Below, piece after piece: positions 1-12,483 of a stretch of 64,000 nucleotides of DNA. The notes below the pieces were generated by a model. It was not told the DNA's origin. It did not search any database and saw nothing but the letters and a program-made list of their open reading frames with translations. The position numbers and the translations under genes were made by a program. Positions within the stretch are counted from its first letter, which is position 1. Each line of letters starts with the position of its first letter. Source of the DNA: Stachybotrys elegans (taxonomy: Eukaryota > Ascomycota > Sordariomycetes > Hypocreales > Stachybotryaceae); assembly GCA_020746835.1 (NCBI GenBank), contig JAGPNK010000004.1:1736001-1800000 (forward strand), in the 5' to 3' direction.

Positions 1-3000
1 TTGTCTGGTCGGATGGCCAGGCCGGCGACGATCCGGCAAGTCCCCTCTGTTTGCGAAGACAGCCGGTTTCTGTCCGGGGCCTGTCTGCCTCTCCCTTGTC
101 GGTAGAAGGATAATGGAAGTGGTACTTGTAGAGACCCATCATCATGAGCGGGTGAACTTGTCCAGGCCGGGCCCATCAGTGCTAGTTCATCGCTTAGGGC
201 CAGGGCATGTTGATAGAGAAGGAAGTGGACTCCCAAAACTGTCAAGACCTTGTCAGAAATCATGTCAATCTCTTGTCGACTGGTGGAGATGCCATGCAGC
301 GAATCTATCTGTGGCAAATCGATCCGCAATGGTGTGCGTGCGTGTACCGCTAAAGACATCGTGCCGTCCGTGATATTAGTCTCAGGGTGAGCGTAATAAG
401 CCTCACAATGCGGAAACGAGAAAAAGGACGACATTTTGGGCTCGTGTCCTGTCCAAATTGGCAATGGCGCCGTGCCGTCACAGCTAGGCTGCCGTGAGTG
501 TGGCCACGTCAAGCCATGTGCTCCGGCCATGGCACAAGCCGCCTACGACAGCCCACATATGCCTCAGAATGCTACCGTGAACGTGCGGACCGGGCGGGAT
601 CGCGGGAGTGAGATTTAGATGGTACGTCGATGGTTGGTGGGGGAGAAGAGAGAAAGAAAAAAAGAGAGAGAGCAAGGAAAGGGCGGGGCGTTTCATTGTT
701 CCAAGCAAGCGCCGCCAACGCGCCCATACATAGGTAGGGAAGTAAGCGGGAAGTCATGCCCATGGGGAAACACAAATCCGGGGTATGCGATGTTATTCTG
801 CAGCATCGCATTACATGTACATACATGGATTGTGGAGATGCCGCCTGCCATGTCATACTTTCTGACAGCGTCTGGGGGAGAGAGGGCATGAGGAGTGACG
901 GCAGGTTTTCGAGACGTCGGCATGCCATCCTTTGGTGATTGCCGGTCGAAACATGGCCAGAATGTGGAGTGGCCCGTATACGCTGGATACAGACCATACC
1001 GTATGTTACGCGTAGCGTTCATGCTGCTGCCTTTTCATGAATCCGGCGTCAGCTCAGGTGGAAAACTCTCCTCCTCCTCAGCCCGGACCAACAGGCAGCC
1101 TATTCACGCATACTCCTACCTCCTTACTCTTGCCCCTATTCCTCCTCCGGATACTATCCGTCGCCCGTAAAATTACAGGTTCGGCCTCATATTTCGTGAC
1201 GGTGGACCGGGACCAGGACCAGCCGCGGCTGCGATAGGTCGAACACGCCCCCCGAGTCTACGTATGGAGAAAGTGGACAGGAGAGCGGACTCGTTGTGGG
1301 GACGCCTAAAACAAACTGTCTTGACGGCGCCTGGAACCGGTTCCCGTCCTTCCCGCTGGAGTGGGTGTGCGCCAGTGTCAGAGATCCAGAAGAAGGTTGT
1401 GGGCTGGGGAAAAAGGACGAAAGGGAACGAGAGAGAAGAGAAAAAAAAAATTGCGAGGGAGCCGCGTGACAGGAAATGATGCGTTGTCCCTGATTAAAAT
1501 CCCCGAAATTGGCTACAGCGCCAGCCAACCCGGGTCAGACGAGGAGGCAAATGACCTCTGATCCTCTGTTGGTTTTCCAGGGACCGTTCCTAAACACCGA
1601 TGACGGCCGCAGCGGAAATTTCTGCTGCTGCTCTACCGCCGAGGGATGCGCAATCCCCTGGATTATCCAGGCACCTGGCTGGCACATTTTCTACGTAAAG
1701 AATCAAGCACGAGATGGTCTCCAGCCTCGGTTTCCTTCTACCAAGATCTAGAACAATGTGATTACGTGTGATATAGCCTTGTGTTGGGTATGTTATGTTA
1801 TGTTATGTCACGTTATATACGGAGGTATACTACAACTCCCCTCACCAATAGTACCCTAGTAATCCTTAGGTCGGTACCTGAATTCATGCACCCAGCGCTC
1901 TCACCGTGAGGCCGTACCTGGCAGGTAGAAGAGAATAGCCAGCAGTGGAGAGGCGGAGTCGCGGCGCCATCAATTCTTACTAAGTCAGCCATTATACCTC
2001 CTGTACCTCTTGTGCCTGAATAACGGGTCAGCCAATGGAGCCCAAGGTTCGGTACCTGAGCATCTCAGTGCCGTTAGCGGCTGCCACTTGCCTCTTTCGA
2101 GACTAGGCGGCATTTTACCCCAAACTTCAGGCTTTCTCTCTTTTTTCTTGGTGGGGGAGAAGAAAAAAAGACGGGACATCCATTCCAACCTCCACACTTC
2201 TGGACGACTGCCCGCCCCTGCGAATCATCGTCGGCATCATCACAACATCACATTGGGCCAACGTCGTCGCATCTCTTCCGCTTTGTGAAGCCATGGCCAA
2301 GTCCGGATCTGATCATCGAACCACGCGCCAGCCTTTCTGCAACCGAGGCGCGTACGCGCGCATTGCCCGTCTTCCATTTCCATGCCCATCTTTTTTTTTC
2401 CCCCATCACGCATTTACATAGAAGATCTACAGGTTGTGTGTGAAGATCTCTAGGGACCTGCCTATCGTCGAGGGGGCCATCTCCGCTTCTCCAAGTTATT
2501 CCGTCCGTGAGGGGATCGCCAGAGGATCGTTAACCTCGTGTCGCCCCCGTCACCGCTGGGTCTTTGCTCGCAAGGAGAAGAGAGACCGCGAGCCCTTGTC
2601 AGCAATGTGGCAGCCATCGCCGGCATCCCTTGCCCTTCTCGTCGGCTTCCTCTCGCTCGATCATCTGCTTGCAAGCCTGATCGTGAACTGGCTCCGGCGT
2701 CGTGTGCATTAAAGGAACAACAAGCGCCTCCACATTAATGCCGAGGCCAGTCCTCTCCCACACCCCTCCTTTCCCCAATTTCCTCCAGTCAAACACCCGG
2801 ATTCTCTGTGGCAGCGTCGTCAACTTTGGCTCGCCTCCTCCTCGCCCTCTTTTCTGATTAGGCTACCCTCCCCCCAGACTCTGGTCCCGCCATCCGATGT
2901 CGAAAATCGAATGGTAGCTTTGTGGGGAAACGAGACCGCCACTCTTCTTCGTTCACAGCCTCTCCCCTCCTTTGCTCCCTCCCTCCCATCTTCCCTTCTT

Positions 3001-5252
3001 CCCTCCCTCCCTCCCTCCCTCGTGCACGCCATCAACTGTCGATGCACCCCAGCTTTTCTCTCATCCCGCCTCCCCCAATCGCATCCCCTCCTCAGTGTCC
3101 ACTTGACACCCTTCAATATAATTTGCGGGTACGTTGGCATGGCTTCGGCTTTCTGTCCTTCTTAGTCCAACCTGCCCGGCTCCAGACGCCCAACCTCACC
3201 TTTGTCAACATCCACGAGCCTTCTCCATACATCCGGCTCTCCTGCTATGTGCTGGCCCAACCCTCCACCCCACAGACACCTGAGTCTGGTTGATCATGAG
3301 TGCTACTTACGCGTATCCCAGCAATGGATCTGTTATAGCTATCCCAGGCCATCGGCAATCATCTTAACCTCATCGCACTCCTCCTCCCCATATTCCTCTG
3401 ACCCATCCCCATACTTCTTCTCTTGCCTGTCTTTCGGCTCGCTTCCCGACACTTCGGAGACATCCACGTAGGCATTCCCCCTTCCTCATCCTACTCCTAC
3501 TCCTCTCCGCCGTCTATTCATCCTCCATGAGTCCCTTGCTGCCTCTGCTCCACCATGATCCGTCGTCATCCTCCCCATCTTGTCGAACGAAATCTGCCGA
3601 ACCTCACAGTGAAACAGCATCACAGCATCACAGCACCATCATACCACCATGCCACCATGGCCAATCTCTGAATAGCCAAGCGAGGGCGGCCAGGTTTTCC
3701 GAACCCTCTCAGCCCTGCCCATATCTTTACTCTTAAGGACCACAGTGCCAGTGTTAGCTTCGATCCGCTCCTCAGTTATCAATCTATCTCGTGCGTCCGG
3801 GCCGATCTGGTGAATGGTCATGTTCTCTGGGGGGGGGGGGGGGCCGGGCCATGGCAGCATGACTCCGTGTGTCCTTTGGCCGCGAATAAGCGATCTCGCA
3901 CATCCTCTTGAGCGGCAGGCAAGCAAGAGGTCAGTATGGTCCGTGCAAGGCCTACGACACCACGTGCACTATGGCTTGATATCAAAGCATGTAAGCTGCG
4001 TCGTGGTTGAGCATTCAGGCGCATGAGGCGTTGTGCTTGCTGTAGCCACACCACACCCACCTTCTCCATCGTTCTTCTTGACCCCCAGCCACAGACCGCC
4101 ATCTATCCTTTCCCCCCACACGGGCCATCCTTCGGCAACTGGCCTCCTTGTTTTGTCTTTGACGTCCCACTTGGTGCTATCTTTGGTCCGCCTTTTCTTG
4201 AAGCCTCGGTGGCATCCTCAACCCCGGCTTTCTGCTCCGTCGTGCCTAGTCCAACACACAACATACGGATGCTTGGGTGAACAGATAGGCCAACTCCACC
4301 GGAGGCTTGGTATGGGTAGGTTGAGAAGCCGGGAGTGGAAGATGGCGCCTGAGAAGGCAAGCAGGAAACTCAGAAGGTTTATCGGTTCTTGATCGAACCA
4401 ACCCTGGTCCCCATCCAATCGATTTCTCGAATGTCAACGCCAGGGCTCGTCTCCATCATTGCCAGACACGTTTGACGCTTCAACGACTGTTCTTTTTTAT
4501 CACTCAAGCAAGAGACGGAACAACATGTGTTTGCTTCCGGCGGATATGTCCGAAGAGTTGAGGTAGCCCCGTCCACCAATGTCTGTGATGCGCCCGCACT
4601 CGCGCATTGTGCCCCTGATCATCGACTTGGGTGCAAGTCGTCTTCTCCACGGGCAAGCCGTGATTTGACCAATGGCTGATCCACCGAATGCTACATATCA
4701 GACCGCCAGGCCTCTTCTTCCTTTGGGTGCCCCCCAGGACCGGATCGGCAACGGGCCACTTGCTTGCAGCTCTGCTCTGGGCGACCAGGCTTGGCATGCC
4801 TGATGGGCTCGGGTTGCCTCTCCTCGCCCAATCTCACCTTGCCAGCTCCGAAACTTGCTGCTTCGCGCGCGGCCTACGGTCCGATACTGCCAACGTCAAA
4901 ACAAATCGTCATCTTGTCATCTGGTCCGTGTGGAGGACCCATTCGACTGCAAGTTTTTTTTCCCCAGATTCCGAAAACTTTGAACCAGCAGGCGGGCCGG
5001 TCAGACACAGGGAGGGGGAGATGCGGCCTCGCTGCATTCGAGATCATTCTGTGGTTCCTTTTCTTCTTCTTCTTCTATTCGTGCTCATCTATATCTTTGA
5101 TGTAAAGAGGAATGATTCTCCTCATACAGACGATAGAGATATCATCATGGACACCTCTGAATCGTAGAGCTGTGCTTGACGTGAGGCAATATCATACCTG
5201 CTGCTAACGAGGCTCAGCCTCAATTAGGCCCCCAACCTCGCCGTATTTGTGC
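1..5252. other. Long gene-free block, left edge
   Basis: No reading frame here looks like a known protein, and none of the longer frames shows fungal codon bias. Visible content is low-complexity DNA: TATGT repeats near 1788-1808, pyrimidine-rich stretches at about 2750-3560 including a CCCT run near 2998-3021, and a run of 15 G at 3829-3843. The pyrimidine-rich plus strand resembles promoter and 5' leader DNA of filamentous fungi, so part of it may be transcribed as a long leader or noncoding RNA. That is inference. Confidence 0.5.
3829..3843 (+). repeat. Poly-G run (G15)
   Basis: Fifteen consecutive G residues lie inside the gene-free block and are followed by CCGGGCC. The length may be polymorphic or an assembly artefact. 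No coding frame depends on it. Confidence 0.9.
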
Positions 5253-7060
5253 CTACAGGCGGAGGACCTGGCATCGGCTTTCTATCCCGTCAAAGATGCA
5301 CGTGTTGTCGACGGGTACGTACTGCTGAGTCACGACCTTGATCACCTCCTGTGCCACCATACCCCCCATGACGGCAGCAATGTTGTGAAGCTCACCACCA
5401 GCCGCTCTTGCTACCTCTTGCGCTGCCTGCTCCACCCGAGTATTACCGACTGCAGCCGGTGCCCGGTTGCAGGCAGAGGCGACGATGTCCTGGGGTGTGG
5501 CCGATGCTACATGTGACGTGGCGGTAAGCGCCAGATAAATGGGAATGAGTGACATGGGCATTTCCGGGCCGGCTGCCATCGCGATCACATCGTTGCCAAG
5601 CTCCTGCTCTTTCAAAGGGGGTGGTCATGTCAGCTCGCCTTGTTCTATGAGGGATATCGAACACGAAGGACAAAGTACGGTACTCACCCACGAGCTTCTG
5701 AATATCTGGCTTGCCGCGGTGAGCGGAGTTGACAAGCTTGATGAACTTTGCATTCGTGCAGAACAGCTCGACCTCGGCCGCATCGATGTCGGCGCCTCCG
5801 GGGCTGCTGCGGACAAGACCCAGAACCTCGGCGGCGTCTCGACGAGCCTGGGCTTTGTAAATATTCTGTAGCTTGATGTAGACATCGGACTGGGCCTTCA
5901 TGTCAGGTAGGCCACCGGGTACGGGAAGCCGTCCTTGCTGCGCATAGAACTGTTTCACGGCGTCGGCGATGACCCAGAAGCTGGATCTGGGTCCCTCAGT
6001 GTCGTGTTCGTATTCGAACACTTCTTTCAGCGAGCTTGACAGTGGGGGTTGGACAATGTGCTTCATCACTGCGGCCACGGCTTCCTCAAAGTTTTCCTCG
6101 CCACCCTCGGGGTTATCCGTCCTCATGGCATCCGACACCAATTTCCGGAATGCTACCTTGTCGGCGTATGCCGTTGGTGGTTTACCCTGGTGTTCCCGCT
6201 TCCAGGCTTCGAGGAAATGAAGTAGAAGAGCGACCATAGGGACGTGGCCATGATCGTGGTGACTGAGGTTCCCAAGATTCTCGGTCATTTCCTCGGCGAA
6301 ATTGGACAGCTCAGGCCATGGGCTCAACAGCCTGAGGTCAGTAGTGGCAGTCTCATCCGGATGTGTATCGACGATGGGGAAAACTCCAGGCAGGTGCACG
6401 GTGAAATAGGCATAGAACCCGACACAGTGGACTGCAATGGCTGGAATCCTGTGGTGTCTACCGTACTCATGAATGAGGTCGATGGTTTCTGCTGGGAGAG
6501 GTAAGGCATAGATGATTATGGTGAACTGCGATGAGAACTCGAGAAGCCCTGCTAGATTGAACGGTTCCTAGCCTATGTCAGCGGTCTGGTCTGGTCTGGT
6601 TTGCCCTGAGACAAGGTATCCCGTGATACGAACCTGGCTCTTGGGGAACCAATCTCCTTGCACGTCGGGATTGAGCTCGTTGAGGAGCTCCATGCAACAC
6701 TGAGCTCTCGACTTTCCGCGCGAGGACTCGTCGAGGAAGAAGTTGACACCAAGGTCAGCATCGCCAACGACAGCCTCGTCGGCAATCGTGAAGCGGCCAA
6801 TTCCTACGCAGCCCACGTCAGAAACTCGACCACAAACAGTCTGGGCGGCCATGGGCCTGGGTGTATTCACCAGGAAGCACAAGGTTTTTCAGCATCTCTA
6901 CGCCGACGGTGCCAGGCCCGGTGTTGTTGACAAGCAGGATGTTGGCATTTTCAAGAGCGGCTTGGCCGGTGGCAGCCCAGAGCCGCAGCTGTCGGTCGTA
7001 CTTCTTCTCCTTCTCGGAAGGTGCATGGAGAACAGGAGGAGTAGATACTACCTCGGCCAT
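5253..7060 (-). CDS. ULA1: NEDD8-activating enzyme E1 regulatory subunit (APPBP1/ULA1)
   Basis: This is the non-catalytic half of the heterodimeric E1 that, with UBA3, adenylates NEDD8/Rub1 for cullin neddylation. I read four exons, 7060-6871, 6803-6634, 6567-5688 and 5608-5253, giving 531 aa, close to the 534 aa of human APPBP1. The N-terminus carries the ThiF-type E1 opening ([11 protein letters not shown], then an [10 protein letters not shown] nucleotide-fold segment). The C-terminus has the family motif [19 protein letters not shown] and ends in CQVLRL. No catalytic cysteine domain is seen, as expected for this subunit. The second donor (GTTCGT) is weak, so that junction is the least certain. 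Confidence 0.93.
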
Positions 7061-8160
7061 TCTGGATACCTGAAGCGCTATCCGCTGCGGGAGAGTCTAC
7101 GTGTTGATGCTGGCGTTGCCTTCGAGGACGTGACGTGATGGCGATGCTGACAGAGCGGAAGAGTGGGGTTCTGTGGTGTTGAGATGCCGGCTAGGGCAAC
7201 TCTGTGGCCAAAGGCAGCTGCCAGAGCAAGGTCAACAAATAGTACTATGAAATCTACAAGACCATTTGGGCAGGTATACAGTTTAATATAACCGTAATGC
7301 AACTGCTTGTATGATGCATTTTCCATGTTTTTATTCAATTCCCTTGCTACATGATTTGTATTGCCAAAATCGCTGGGCTGGGTTGTAAAGATAAAGGATT
7401 ATTTACCTTTGCTCATTGGGTCTTGCTAACAATATTTATTAATTGTACTGATTAAATTTATGGACAGGGTCCCAGAAAAGAACATAGAAAGAACCACGTC
7501 GTGAAAGGAGCAGCGGTAATATACAGTATGCCGCTGGAATTTTGCTTTAGAAGCTTTTTAGATTCACGTAACGAGCTTGTTGCATATTAATTGATCTCGG
7601 TGTTGGGTTGCTCTCCTATCAGTTTGATGCCTATCGTGAGGGGAGCTTGCCTACCCGGTAGTTGTCGATAAACCCCGCGGGGTTCCGTTGCCAGTTGTAG
7701 AAGCATACTCGTCCCTGCTTGAAAGTAAACATGATAGTGTCATGCGATGGATTGCTGTTTCACTAAACGCCTGCTGCGGTTTTTCAGGCTTCTGTCCCCA
7801 TGTAAAGTACGAGTCCTCACCTTCGACAGATCATGGTGATGGCATCCAATGCTTTTCCGAGCCATTTCTACCAGGCCCGATGCCGGCCTGGCGGTGACGT
7901 GCATCCCCTTCGGCTAACTATCCGGCGCACTACCGGCTTCCGCCTGTCCCGCCCCGCAAGCCCAAGCTCTACGTTCATGTCGCGATACTGTACGCTTCAG
8001 ACGCCATCATAGCAGATCGACTCGAGTCATCGCAGATAGCACTGGAATAGCTCAACTCTTCTAAGAGACTCATTGGTCAATCTTTAGGGCCCATCCCCGG
8101 AGATTCCTCTTTCAATCCACCAGCAGACTCATAGATAGCCGTCTACTGTTATCTTCCTCC
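7061..8160. other. Intergenic region, shared by divergent ULA1 and dehydrogenase
   Basis: This is the divergent promoter region of two genes. About 7240-7600 is clearly more AT-rich than the surroundings. No open frame worth calling is present and no repeat is recognised. Confidence 0.6.
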
Positions 8161-9535
8161 ATGCGCCCTGCCGGCCCCGCCTTCTTTGGCATCGGATATC
8201 CCCTCATTCGCCAATCTTCAAGATACACTCATCTGAGAACCTGCCCCTCTCTCAGACTTCTTCGCACCACAACCAGCTTATCACAATTCCTTTCCTCTCC
8301 ATTACAGTGTTACTCAGCCGCCCTTTCACCCTCCAGCTTCACTTCTCGTCGAACCATGGCCTCGTCAGCCTCAGCAGCTGCCAAGCGTCTTGCCGGCAAG
8401 ACCATCCTCATCACCGGAGCCTCCTCGGGCATCGGCCGCTCCACCGCTCTTGAATTTGCTCGCACAAGTCCAAGTGACTTGCGTCTCATCCTTACTGCTC
8501 GTCGAGTCGATGAGCTCCAGATACTCGCAGCGGAGATTACCAAGGAGGTTGGTGATGGTGTCAAGGTTCTGCCCGTGAAACTTGACGTAAGCGACGCGGC
8601 GGCTGTCAAGGGCTTCGTACCTAGTCTCCCCGAGGAGTGGCAGGATATCAATGTTCTGGTGAACAACGCGTAAGGATCCACACCTTACCGCATCATATTT
8701 CAGTGTCACCAAACACTAATCTCTATCTCACTTGTAGTGGATTGGTGAAAGGTGTTGCCCGTGCTCCTGATATCGCCGAAGAAGATATGAACATCATGTT
8801 CGCCACCAATGTTGCAGGGCTGGTCAATATGACGCAGGCTGTTCTGCCAATCTTCCTCAAGCGACCCAATGGTGGCCAGGGCGACATTGTCAACATTGGA
8901 TCCATCGCCGGTGAGTATTCGCTTCATACTCTCGCTACACACTCTCCTCCAGAAAACCCCCTTTCGCGGACAGCAACCAAGAGGCGACGACAAGACTAAT
9001 GCATTACATCGCGAAGGCCGCGAGCCCTATCCTGGAGGAACCATCTACTGTGCCACCAAGGCTGCTGTTCGAAGCATCTCCGAATCGATGAGAAAGGAGC
9101 TTGTTGCCACCAGGGTTCGAGTGATTGAGGTTGACCCAGGTCAGGTTGAAACCGTAAGCGCACGACTCTCGTCACCTCGACGAGTCGCCGAAGGCTAACT
9201 GTTGTTTCAGAACTTCTCCGTCGTCAGGTACTATGGCGACAAAGACAAGGCCGCGGCAGTCTATGCGTATGAATCTCCATCTATAAATGGCGCTGCATTC
9301 TCCAAGCACAAGCAACTAACCGTGGGACAGAGGCTGCGATCCTTTGACGCCGGATGACGTGGCCGAGGTCATTGTGTTCGCTGTATCGCGACGAGAGAAC
9401 GTCGTCATTGCCGACACACTCATGTTCCCCAGCCACCAGGCAAGTCTAAACGTTCAACCAGCCTACTTGGTCAGTCGTGTTTACTAATATTTGATCCAGG
9501 GCGGAGCTACCATCATGCACCGAAGGGACACCTAG
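8161..9535 (+). CDS. NADP-dependent short-chain dehydrogenase (YMR226C/serine 3-dehydrogenase type)
   Basis: A classical SDR oxidoreductase resembling the yeast YMR226C family, which oxidises serine, allo-threonine and other 3-hydroxy acids. Six exons fit: 8161-8669, 8738-8910, 9017-9153, 9211-9266, 9331-9439 and 9500-9535, for 339 aa. Motifs are TGASSGIGR (cofactor glycine loop), NNAG, the NIGSIAG serine and YCATK (Tyr-x3-Lys catalytic pair). An internal ATG at 8356 gives 274 aa, the usual family size. The extra 65 residues are rich in Ser, Arg and Leu with few acidic residues, and could be a mitochondrial presequence. The last intron (9440-9499) begins with GCAAGT rather than GT. Substrate is not determined by sequence. 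Confidence 0.88.
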
Positions 9536-10210
9536 ATGAGAGTATTGGGACCAAGCAGTCTGATGATAAAAATGTATATTGATTGCTATTTGCTCCTAGA
9601 CAGGGAACCGCCCGCGGTATCAAGCCGCACTCCCTCTTCGCGGGTTGTTATAGAGTAGAGTTCACCTGATGCCCAGTGCAACACGGAGGATATGTTCGAA
9701 AATTTCTCTTGCCCCTAACCCATCTGCCGTGAAGCAATGAATCTATCAAGATCCGGGTCAGGGGCCTTCTAAGGACGATGGGGTTTGATCTACCAGCGTT
9801 CCGTTAAGAATCCATTCTGAGCTGAATCGGATCCTTGCCGCCACAAGTGGCAGCACCGCTGGGGGGAGTTGACAGAAGGAACACAGTGAAACATCACCAG
9901 GCAGCGTGAGACAGGCATACCAGCACATAGGGGGACACACATCCGACATCTTGGGGACGCCAGACTAACATCTTCGTCATACCCAGCTACTTGCCTTTGC
10001 ATAATAAGATCATAATCCGCCGTCCAAGCCTTGATTCCAATAGCAAATTGTATACAAGGCGTTGAGGCCCTTGCAATGGGACTTCGGTCCACCTCTCACC
10101 AGGACGCCGCGCTACTGATAAAAGCACCAACCTTGTGCAGAAGAAACTGAGTTAACATCATAAAACGTCGGAATAATTGCGACACGACGACAGCAAGACA
10201 TTGTCCCACT
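9536..10210. other. Intergenic region between convergent dehydrogenase and PRS1
   Basis: Convergent 3' flanks. I see no gene, repeat or structured element here. Confidence 0.6.
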
Positions 10211-11859
10211 TCAGTCATCGGTATGCTGAAACAAGGGAGAAATGGTTTCACCGTAGTGGTTGCGGCGAATCGCCTCGGCAAGGAGGAATGACAGGTCCAG
10301 GACAACCAGTTTGCTGTTGTTCCTAGCTCTCTCCATGCTGATGGGAAAGCTGTTGGTGACAACGACTGTGTCGATGCACTCGCATGCCTGTAGTTGCTCA
10401 AGGCAATCCCCGCCGAACACGCCGTGGGTGGCGATGCAGTAAACCTTCTTGGCGAAGCCCCTCATCATCACTGTCTCAGCGGCAGCTATCCAGGAACCAG
10501 GCTTGTCGATCATGTCATCCACGATGAAGACGGTTCTGTTCTTGACATCGCCGACGAGTGTGATCATGTGCTCGATTTTGGGGTTCTGCAGTGCATTGTC
10601 CTCCTCATCGGAGCTAGCCACTGCGTCGCCAGAACCGCCCAGTGACTGGCGTTCTGGTACAAACATGGACGAAGCATGCGACATTGCCATGTGATCATCA
10701 TCGATCACGCTATTGTCGGCGGACAAAGTAGGAGAGGGATGGTCGTCTTCGACAATGTGACCTCGGATCAGGCGGGCATGGGTAACCTCTCGAACGCGAG
10801 CATCGTCATATCCGTCCACCCCATCTGGCGGGGGTCCTGGCGATCGACGCGGCGGTGTAACAACGGGAATTGCTACAGTAGTTCGTTCGCCAGATGATGC
10901 TCTAGGTGCCCGACGTTGAGGCCGAGTCGGAGAGCCTTGAGAATCAGCAATGGCTCTGGGCTGTCTGTTGGGTGTCTTCTCAGAATCAACCCCATTTCTG
11001 GAATCCGCTGTGGCCAAGGGGCGGCTGTCCTCCAAAGGTGTCTCCAATGCGGGTTGATGCTCAACATTATCCAGATGGTGCATGATCATGCTGGCAGTCA
11101 AGTTGGATGTGCGTTTTCGGTCTGTCGTTACCAGACCGAAGTTGAGCTTGAGAGCATCGGCCAACGACGTCACCCTCTTCGTGCCGCCGGCGTTCTTCGA
11201 CACAACAACGGCGTCGCGCCAGTTGGGGACATTACGTCGGATCCATCTGGCAATGATGGGCTCTGCGTGCAGATTGTCGACAGGACATCTGAAGAAGCCT
11301 TGCATCTGTGAGGCGTGTAGATCGACCGTTATAACGTGCTTGACGCCGGCTACGTCAAGTAAATTGGCAACCATACGAGCAGTAATGGCGCCTCGGTGCG
11401 ACTTCTTCTTTGATTGACGGCTGTAGGGGAAGTAGGGGATGACAGCTGCAGACGACCTGTCAGTAGGACCGTGGCATTTCGGCACCCTTTGCAGCACCTA
11501 CCAGTAACCTTGTTGGCACTGCCACCTTTGCAGGCCGAGATCATGATGAGAAGCTCCATGAGGGAGTCATTGATCTTGGAGCTGCCCGACTGCACGACAA
11601 AGACATCCTTCTCCCGCACGCTGGTCAGGATACGAACGCTGGTCTCGCCCTTGAGAAGTGGTCAGCCTGTCTGTCTTGGGGAACCCCCTCGACTTGGGCC
11701 GAACACGGCAACGGAGAGCACAGCAAAACAGAGCTATGGGGAGCTCACGTTTGAGAATTGAGTCAACTCGGCGTTGGCCGGAGTCATGCCAAGATTTTCA
11801 CAGATCTGGCCGGTAAGAACCGGGCACGAAGTGCCTGCGAAAATGAGTGTATTCCGCAT
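10211..11859 (-). CDS. PRS1: Ribose-phosphate pyrophosphokinase (PRPP synthetase), long PRS1-type subunit
   Basis: Makes PRPP from ribose 5-phosphate and ATP for purine, pyrimidine, His, Trp and NAD synthesis. Exons 11859-11749, 11649-11502 and 11445-10211 give 497 aa, against roughly 320 for simple enzymes. The N-terminal fold is standard (FSNGET near residue 36, then [20 protein letters not shown] and [11 protein letters not shown]). An insertion of about 170 residues, rich in Pro, Ser, Asp and Arg, lies near residues 200-375, just before the PRPP-binding segment, as in the extended yeast Prs subunits. That segment reads [10 protein letters not shown] instead of the canonical VDDM-D-TGGT, so this subunit probably works in a hetero-oligomer. 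That last point is inference. Confidence 0.93.
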
Positions 11860-12483
11860 TGTGACCTGCCCATCTGAGGATGAAGAAAAGCGTGATGGGA
11901 GAAAATCGGGTGGTGGAAGACTCTAGACAAAACCTTGGGAGGGAAAAAAAATCTTAGTGTAATAATATGCATCTAGTGGAATTTTTCTTGCATGTGGGAC
12001 AAGCTATTGAGATACGCCAATCGCCAATTAGCGTTCATACTGCATGTACAGGTACTTACCTGTACATGCATGCTTTATGCCTACCTCACTGCCTTCTTCA
12101 GTGACGTGGTGAATGGTTGAGTATACATAATATAGATGTAAGGGATTGATTTCAACTCAAAAAGAACAGCTCAGTGGTTCGGTTTTTTTTTTAACACTGT
12201 AAATGAAAGGTCTCTGTGTAGTTAAGTCGTCGTACGTCTACTCTAAATGCAATGCACTTTCATAAATTGAAATGCTCAGTATGCACGTGATTGACACCGT
12301 TGCCGTGCCAACACGCGATCAATAACAGTCTTCCTAATACAGAGAAGGGAAGACCTCCTATGCTTGCAATGCATCATTGTAAGGCTGGCAATCAGGGGAT
12401 ATTGTTATCACTCACAGCATTTCTGCTCCTGCTTGGGGAGATAAGTCAGAGATATCAGTACATGCAACACGTCGTCGCCTGGC
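11860..12483. other. Divergent promoter region PRS1 / GCNA-like gene
   Basis: AT-rich spacer with a strong perfect inverted repeat at 12041-12070 (listed separately) and a T9 run near 12183-12192. No coding potential is seen. Confidence 0.6.
12041..12070. repeat. Perfect 14-bp inverted repeat with 2-nt spacer
   Basis: The left arm TGCATGTACAGGTA is followed by CT and then by its exact reverse complement. It lies 182 bp upstream of the PRS1 start and about 414 bp upstream of the GCNA-like start. It could be a dimeric regulator site or a cruciform; the sequence alone does not decide. Confidence 0.9.

Noticed and set aside
4688..5167. 159-codon plus-strand frame in the left gene-free block
   Set aside because: No recognisable domain, irregular composition and no codon bias like neighbouring genes; it ends in a simple Phe/Leu run from CTT repeats.
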